A DNA stretch of 64,000 bases from assembly GCA_036365145.1 (NCBI GenBank), contig JAEOAD010000029.1, positions 25,227,001 through 25,291,000 on the forward strand. The letters run 5' to 3'. Positions within the stretch are counted from its first letter, which is position 1. Each line of letters begins with the position of its first letter. The DNA is from Orientallactaga sibirica (taxonomy: Eukaryota; Chordata; Mammalia; Rodentia; Dipodidae). A program made the position numbers and the translations under genes. A model generated the notes under the pieces. It did no database searches, had not been told where the DNA came from, and saw only the letters and a list, made by a program, of their open reading frames with translations. Below are positions 57,540 through 64,000 of the stretch, one piece after another.

Positions 57540-57905
57540 GACAGCCTAAAGTTATGTCAAGCACAAAAAAAAGTTGAACATTTTATTAAGTGTGTGTTTA
57601 GCCAATTGTATTTCTTCCTCTGAGAACACCTACTCAGCTCTTTGCCCTATTTTTGGAGTCATTTGTTTGATTTTTTAATGTTTAGTTTTTTTGAGTTCTT
57701 TGTAGATTCTAGATATTGGGCCTTTGTCAGTGGTATAGCTGGAAAATATTTTCTCCCATTCTAAAAGAAAAATTCTCTCATTCTGTGTGTAATCTACTGG
57801 TGGTTGTTATTAAGCTATATTTGTCTGTGCAGAAGCTGTCTAGCTTCATGAGGTCCCATTGGTTGAGTGACTGTCTAATTTCCTGGGAGACTCTTCCTCT
57901 AGATA
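57540..57905 (-). mobile_element. Old L1 ORF2 C-terminal fragment
   Basis: Reversed blocks TTTTGAGTTCTTTGTAGATT, GGGCCTTTGTCAG, AATTCTCTCATTCTG and CTTCATGAGGTCCCATTGGT encode, on the minus strand, QWDLMKLDSFCTDKYS near 57860-57830, an L1 ORF2 segment also present at 11440 and 27620. It stops abruptly near 57905. Confidence 0.85.
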
Positions 57906-59458
57906 GAAAACTAACAGGAAGTAAGATGAATTCATGAGGCATCAGGCTCACAGATACATGCAAAATAAGGGGCTTGAAGCAAGGATTTAAGACCAAACTC
58001 ATCTAAATCTTTGAGGTAATGATCATATAGAATGTGATTAGTTTTAGTTACTTCACAGTGTCATCCTCAGGACCAAGTACTATTGGAAGCAGCAAGCATT
58101 TTGCCTGGATCCTGGATTGTTTACCACAATTTTAGTTTCAAATGATATACTAAAGCATCAGGAAGCTATGTGTGGTTCCTGATCAGCATAAATAAAACTT
58201 GTTTCTAATGATTTTATATCTTGCCAACATCACTGCTTAAGGTCAGTCCAATGAAACAAAATCAAAGAAATAAATACTTGTTTCAAAATCCACTTTTCTT
58301 TGCATGTGTTCAAAATTAAGACTGTCTTTTCAAATATCCACAGCAGAACATGTCATTAGAAGGAACATAAGGGGCTTTGAAAACACTGATGGATATATAT
58401 TGCATAATGCCCTACTTGGGGGACACAGCCTTGAATATGTAGAAGACTAACTTCTGGAAATTTCTAATCCAGAAGTGGGCAAATTGCTTCTATGAGCAGA
58501 GCCTGAGAAATAGACTAATTCTCATTATTTTCCTACCCAAGGATGGACAGACCACTTTTAGCAGCAAGAGGAGGAAAACGGAAGCTGAAGAGTTTAGTTT
58601 AAGCCATTAGTAAATACGCAGCATTTGCTGTCAAAGTCATTTGATGTCACTGCAGCTATGAGTTCTACACATAGGTACACATTAGAATTTTTTATCGAAC
58701 AACCAAAAATCAGTAATACATGAACAAATAGTACATTTTGCATGTGCAAAGGGTTAGGGATTTTTGACTTTGAATAACCCTTAAACATTCATTACAGGAA
58801 GGTATTTAGAGGTATGACCTGGTGGACTCTGCTGATACAGGACACACATACACTCTGATCACAAGAGCAATCACAGCAAGCCCACCTGTTGCCTTCAACA
58901 GATCTGTTGGCCTATATAGTTCCTTGATCTCGTTATTTTCAGTGCAATGGTAAGCCCTCCTTACACAAGTTTTCTTGTTCTAAGTCCAATCAAATTACTG
59001 TGGAAGTTGGGCAAAAGCATAGCCTAAGATTAGCCAGCTTCTTTAAACATTTCTTGTCAATATTGGTCATCTGTGCTATTCAGGCCAGAGGAAACCTAGC
59101 CACATTGCTTTAAGTGGATGGATTACATAGTAATAAGATTAACTTTAGGGCATATTACAAGCAAGGAATCTAGCATCTCACAACAAATAATCTCAGAAAA
59201 GTTTTTTGCAAGTTCATAAGAAATATTCCCACAGTTCTTTCCCATAGTTCATTTCCATACTCCATTATTATAGCTCATTCCCACCGTTCTTCCCCACAAC
59301 ATGGGACAGAAAGTGAAGTAAAGCTGTACATTTGGTAATATGACAAATAGTTTTTGAGACAAACTCATGCTTTCTCAAATGCTTTGCACAAATTCCATAG
59401 ACAAAATTTGATGTGGATCTCCTTATCTGGATTATTCAAAAGAATATTCTGGTCTAAA
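57906..59458. other. Intergenic DNA, nothing recognised
   Basis: No gene or named repeat seen. Confidence 0.4.
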
Positions 59459-59640
59459 GAAATGGTCTGGGGTTAAGGCACTTGCCTGCAAAGCCAAATG
59501 ACCTGGGTTTGATTCCCCAGGACCTATGTAAGCCAGATGCACAAGGTGGCACGTGGGTCTGGAGTTCATTTGTAGAGGCTGAAAGCCCATTCTCTCCTCT
59601 CTCTCTCCCTCTTTCTCTCTCAAATAAATAAAATATTTAA
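59459..59640 (+). mobile_element. Dip-type SINE, 5' truncated or diverged
   Basis: GGTTAAGGCACTTGCCTGCA, GGTTTGATTCCCCAGGACCT B-box region, CT tract at 59591-59620 and AAATAAATAAAATATT tail. The A-box head is degraded. Confidence 0.92.
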
Positions 59641-60929
59641 AAAAGAATGTTCAATAAGATATTTTATAAATTATTATAAAATATTTATTAAAATTATATG
59701 AATTCCCAATCTAATTTTATATTACTGTTGAAAAGTGATTAGCTTATTCCCATATAAAAATATTATATACTCATTGGAAGGCCATTACTTAATAGTATTT
59801 CATTATGCTTACATAAATGCATAAGGAAATATTGATCAGCATGCATAATAAAATTGATGAAGTTCCATCATTTTGTGGTGGTTCCTATCTACATTTTGAC
59901 ACATACAATATTATTGAAACTACTTTTACTAAACGATATATACAGTTTCAAAACTATCAATAATATACTAATTTTAAATTATTGAAACTATATTATGTAA
60001 AAAATATTGCATACATTTCTATGCAATATATGATTTAAAAATTATAACTAGTTCTACTTTGTTTAACTGTTTCTGATTTGGCTTTTCTAGTAATTTTGCT
60101 CACAGATTATATTCTGACTTAATACTTTAATATTACAAAAGTTAACTGAAAAATGTTCTTAAAAACACATGTTTTGCAATCACTGTGAAGATTTGTTAAC
60201 AAAATGTAATTGTATTATATTCTTTGTTTTAATATTAGAAACAGATGCTTCCAGTTGTACTATATAGAAATTAATTTCTATAATATTTTATAAGCAAAAA
60301 TTTTATAATGCAAAATATAATGTCTATTTTATATTTAAAATATAAGAGCATAAGGTGAAAAAGCAGTAGGTATGACAGTTAAATGCAAAGGGTCCATTAT
60401 GGCTTTTTTTTTTTTTCTGGAAAATGAAAAATGAAATATAACTGAATAAATTTTTTTATTTGAAAATAGGGCAGTCCTTTGCTTTAGTACAATGTAAATT
60501 CTTTTATATGTTTCACTTCCCTTTAAAGTAACACTTAGTAACTTTGATAACAAATTATCATGACATTATTATTTTATATCATCACATTGCTTAAAACTTT
60601 CCTTATTCTAATCTACTTTACAAAGGATTTACTTACACTTCCATTAAAATACAAATGAAGATATATTGGATGTTCATACTATAATATAAATATTAATGGG
60701 TATATTATTTTTAAAAGTATATTCATTTGATTAAAGTATAAATTGCTAAAAAATCTTAAGCTTTGTAATTATAAAAAGTAGATTTAACATTATTTCCTAA
60801 TATATAATTTGTAAAATGAATATCATCACAAGATTTAGCTACATTTTTTTTTTCAATGTATGTTATGTGGGACTAGAAAAGGCAGGTAGGATAAATTGTT
60901 TGTGATTGTGGTAAGTAATGTAGTATATG
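59641..60929. other. Very AT-rich stretch, nothing recognised
   Basis: Strongly AT-rich throughout, with a T run at 60403-60416. No gene or named repeat. Confidence 0.5.
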
Positions 60930-61093
60930 CATGTGTGTATGCAGTGTGTGGTGTGTATATGTGTATGTGAACTTGCATTACTCCCTGCTTACATAGGCTC
61001 TGGAGATTTCAACTCTAGCATTTTCAACCTCCTCTGTTCCTCATACTTGTGCAGAAAGTTCACTTAACTGCTGAGCTGTCTTTCTAGGCCCAA
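60930..61093 (-). mobile_element. Old B2/B3-like SINE (minus strand)
   Basis: TGTGTGGTGTGTATATGTGT tail side, TACATAGGCTCTGGAGATTT and AACTGCTGAGCTGTCTTTCT head side; diverged. Confidence 0.6.
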
Positions 61094-61769
61094 GATAAGC
61101 TTATTTTAAAATACCTATATATTTTATATTAAATGGACTGCTATGGAAAGTGAAATGGGAATACAACTTCAAGACAGAAATCTGTAAATTGTTGAATGTT
61201 AATCAAGATATTGCTGTAGTTCTCAATGCACAGAATGTTTAATTAAAATAATACAAATTAAACAGTATGCTCAAATATAAACATCAATATTCTTCAGCAG
61301 AACATCATAGAATCATGAATCTAAAAACAAATTCATAATACTTCAATGTTTCTTCCTTTACTTTAAAGAAATGAAATTAATCAAGTCTAGCCTTGAGATT
61401 AACACATATACATAAGAGAAATGAAGCCTATTAAAACTATGTTTTTGATATAGACAGCGCTCTGTGCTTTCCCAAAAAATTAAAATAAGATCAAACAAAA
61501 AAATAAAAGATAAAAGAAAACAAACTCTAGAATTCAAGCCATGAAACGTATAAAAACACACTGAGTGAACACAGTGAAATGCAGGGATTTGACAGGTAAT
61601 GAAGGCCATAGTGGAAATAAGAGCAGTGGAAATTTTAAAATATAAAATATAAACATTTAAAAATGAAAAAATACATATATTGTTTGTATCTAGGAATATA
61701 TCAAACATTTTACTTTACACATGATTTTGGAAACAAGGAAACAGGAAAGAGAGAATTGATAGAAAAAAA
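61094..61769. other. AT-rich intergenic DNA, nothing recognised
   Basis: The frame at 61358-61708 (minus) is hydrophobic and phenylalanine-rich, as expected from AT-rich DNA; I see no domain in it. Confidence 0.4.
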
Positions 61770-61988
61770 GATATTGGGTTTTTTTTCATAAAAAAACTAT
61801 TTTAGGAAGAAACAAAGGGACAGAGAAAACAAGAGAGAGTTGGGTGCAATAGGGCCTCCTGCTATGGGAAATGAACTCCAGACATGTGTCACTTTATACT
61901 CCTGGCTTTATGTGGGTACTGGGGAATTGAACCTAGGCCATCAGACTTTGTAAGCAAGTGACTTTAACTGCTGAGCCACTCTCCAGTC
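61770..61988 (-). mobile_element. Dip-type SINE, old
   Basis: GGGAAATGAACTCCAGACAT body, GGGTACTGGGGAATTGAACC B-box region and GCTGAGCCACTCTCCAG head, all reversed. Confidence 0.9.
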
Positions 61989-62840
61989 AATAAAATAAGA
62001 TACATGAAGAGTACTAGCAGTAAATCTTTACCACATGCACAAATTCATAAATATAAAGATTTAAAAAGCTTGGCAATCTCTACCAAGAATAATTTTAAAA
62101 TAAACCATGGGTATGTTATACTCAGTAGCTAGACTAAACAAAATAAACACAATTAGAGATTTTGAGAAGAGCAAACTTCAGCCAGACAGAAGAGATTATG
62201 AAAATTGTAACACTAAGCCACTAAAAAATATTCTCTAATAAGTCCTTGAGGAATATTCAAAACATCAAGCCATTTTAAGATGAAAGACAGCTAAAAAATA
62301 TTTTTCCAAGAATTTTCCGAAAAGTGATTTTAAAGAAAGTCCTTCAAACTGAAGGAAATAATATATTAGAAAGCAATTAAAAGCATTAGAAATGATGCAT
62401 GTGAGGATAATATCAGTGAACATTTAAACATTTAAAACATAAAACTATCTCATGCCAAATGATAAAACCATCTTTTAAATCCCTAAGTTTTGTGGATTTA
62501 ATACTTATGACATCACTAACATAAATTCAGATCAAAGATCTACACATACAGAATTCTATATTGTGAGTCAATTGGAGAAACAGCAAGTCAAAAAATTCTG
62601 TAATTTAAAGGAATTCATTTAAATTCCCACAGAAGGCATAAAAGAATATGATTAAATGCTAAAAGATTTAAAAAACATTGAATTCTAAAATTTTAGAAAA
62701 AATATTTGTAAAATCTTAAGAAAAAGAGAAAGAATGAGAAAGCAAAAGGGATCAACAGAGTTGATATATTGTAGATTAGATTCAAACAAACAATACATTG
62801 AATGATAGTACACTAAATATTACAATTAAATATTTGTCAA
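61989..62840. other. AT-rich intergenic DNA, nothing recognised
   Basis: No gene or named repeat seen. Confidence 0.4.
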
Positions 62841-63030
62841 GCACTGAAGATATTGCTCAGTGGTTGAGAGCACTTGCTGACAAAGAATGTTGTCCTAGAT
62901 TTGATGTCCCAGTACCCACATAAAGCCAGATGCACCTGCATCTGCAGTTCATTTGCAGTAGCAAGAGACCCAGGCATACATATACTTTCTCTGTCTTTCC
63001 TCACAAATAAATAAGTAAATTAATTAAATT
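62841..63030 (+). mobile_element. Dip-type SINE, old
   Basis: GCTCAGTGGTTGAGAGCACT head, TTTGATGTCCCAGTACCCAC B-box region, ATAAAGCCAGATGCACC, CATTTGCAGTAGC, and a CAAATAAATAAGTAAA tail; CT tract short. Confidence 0.9.
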
Positions 63031-63152
63031 AAATATCACATATATAGTCAATTGGAAAAATAAAACTTACATAAAGAACATACCTTGTACTCTGTATTAA
63101 GTGGAATGAAAATGTATTTTACATAAACAATAAGGATTAAAAATAAGACTTT

Positions 63153-63461
63153 TGCTGGAGAGATGGCTCAGCAGTTAAGGCACTTGTCTGCAAACCTTAA
63201 GGACCTAGGTTGATTCCTCAGTACCCACATGGACTTGGATGCCATCTGCCCAAGAGGTACCCAGGTTACACAGAGGTGGGTTCCATTCCAGTCTCAGCAG
63301 CAGTACAATATCAAAGGAACCCCTGACCGATGAAACGCTTATGTCACAAGCCCATTCTACACACGCCACACAAAAATAAGACAAGATGGTGAGAATCCAG
63401 TATGAAGTGGTACATGCATGTGGATTCTGTTTACAATGGCCAGAGGCCCTGATGCACCTAT

Positions 63462-63502
<41 letters not shown>

Positions 63503-63565
63503 CTGTCTCTCTCTCTCTTTTCTCTATCTCTCTCTACTTGCAAATAAATAAAAATATTTTTAAAG
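63153..63565 (+). mobile_element. Dip SINE interrupted by ~160 bp of foreign sequence
   Basis: GCTGGAGAGATGGCTCAGCA head and a GGTTGATTCCTCAGTACCCA B-box region lead to 63231. From about 63232 to 63392 is sequence not found in other copies. Dip resumes with AAGTGGTACATGCATGTGGA, CAATGGCCAGAGGCCCTGAT, a long (CT)n tract at 63463-63535 and CAAATAAATAAAAATAT. Confidence 0.85.
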
Positions 63566-64000
63566 CAGACTTATTATATTAACATTTTGTAGTTAAATCA
63601 TTAAATGTATTAGATAAATTAATTTCAGGAAATAAATAAACATAAATTATTCATAATAATGAAGTTTCAATTCATTAGAAAAATATAACAATAATATTTA
63701 ATAGTACTTCAAAATAAACACATAATGTTTTAAATTAAGCAAATAAAAATAATTTCACATTTATAATGGAAAATCTATGCTTATATTGCCCTAAAAAATA
63801 CAATAGACTAAGTAGATTAAACAAGAAATATATGTTCTTATAATTGTTTTATAAGTCAGTATGTGGCTTGAGTAAGTAAAAATAGTGACTGTTAATATAT
63901 GACAATAATGCTAAAACATTGATAGTAAGTAAATTTACAGATGACACTTTATTGAACTCTTTTGTTTGAATGTATTAATAAGCAAATAAGAATTTTGCAC
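63566..64000. other. Very AT-rich end of window
   Basis: No gene or named repeat seen. Confidence 0.5.

Noticed and set aside
61358..61708. 116-residue hydrophobic minus-strand frame, resembling a membrane protein
   Set aside because: F/I/L-rich content is expected from AT-rich DNA; no domain, no context and no codon bias suggesting selection.

Overview
This window looks like an intergenic, gene-poor stretch of a rodent genome, most likely a jerboa (Dipodidae, for example Jaculus or a relative). The main clue is about two dozen copies of a tRNA-derived SINE with a B2-superfamily head (A-box-like TGGCTTAGTGG, B-box-like GGTTCAATTCC), a characteristic CCAGGACCCACATAAGCCAG stretch, a CT-rich tract and an AAATAAATAAA tail. 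This matches what is known of the jerboa 'Dip' SINE family. B1 SINEs, older B2/B3-like SINEs, L1 LINEs and MaLR-type LTR elements also point to a rodent. The species call is inference. I found no intact protein-coding gene; the open reading frames present are remnants of transposons, of one processed pseudogene, or chance frames in AT-rich DNA and microsatellites.

Layout. 1-8.8 kb: an L1 3' end, several SINEs, a MaLR solo LTR with a perfect 5-bp target duplication (5724-6081) and a second degraded LTR, in AT-rich DNA. 8.85-16.86 kb: a complete but dead L1 on the minus strand, flanked by an 11-bp target duplication, with a YY1-like site at its 5' end and two Dip SINEs in its 3' UTR. 17-23.5 kb: SINEs and a complete plus-strand MaLR provirus-like element (18330-20175). 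23.8-34.0 kb: nested elements on the plus strand: an old L1, split by a second L1 with a monomeric 5' UTR, which is itself split by an ERVK-type solo LTR (24559-25029) and by a complete minus-strand MaLR (28169-30044), followed by a B1 and a third L1 tail. 34-41 kb: SINEs, microsatellites, a B1 and an L1 tail. 41.2-42.1 kb: a processed pseudogene of nucleophosmin (NPM1), minus strand, followed by a MaLR solo LTR. 43.05-44.93 kb: a 5'-truncated L1. 45-64 kb: scattered SINEs, LTR fragments, a nested SINE cluster (52.37-53.30 kb), a chimeric Dip SINE (63.15-63.57 kb) and very AT-rich DNA.

There is no gene cluster here. The interest is in retrotransposon biology: two L1 lineages with different promoters and different 3' termini but related 3' UTR blocks, a Dip subfamily marked by an internal duplication, a solo LTR that carries a primer-binding-site-like sequence inside its own 3' edge, and insertion order that can be read from target-site duplications. 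Boundaries given without a target duplication are approximate (tens of bases).
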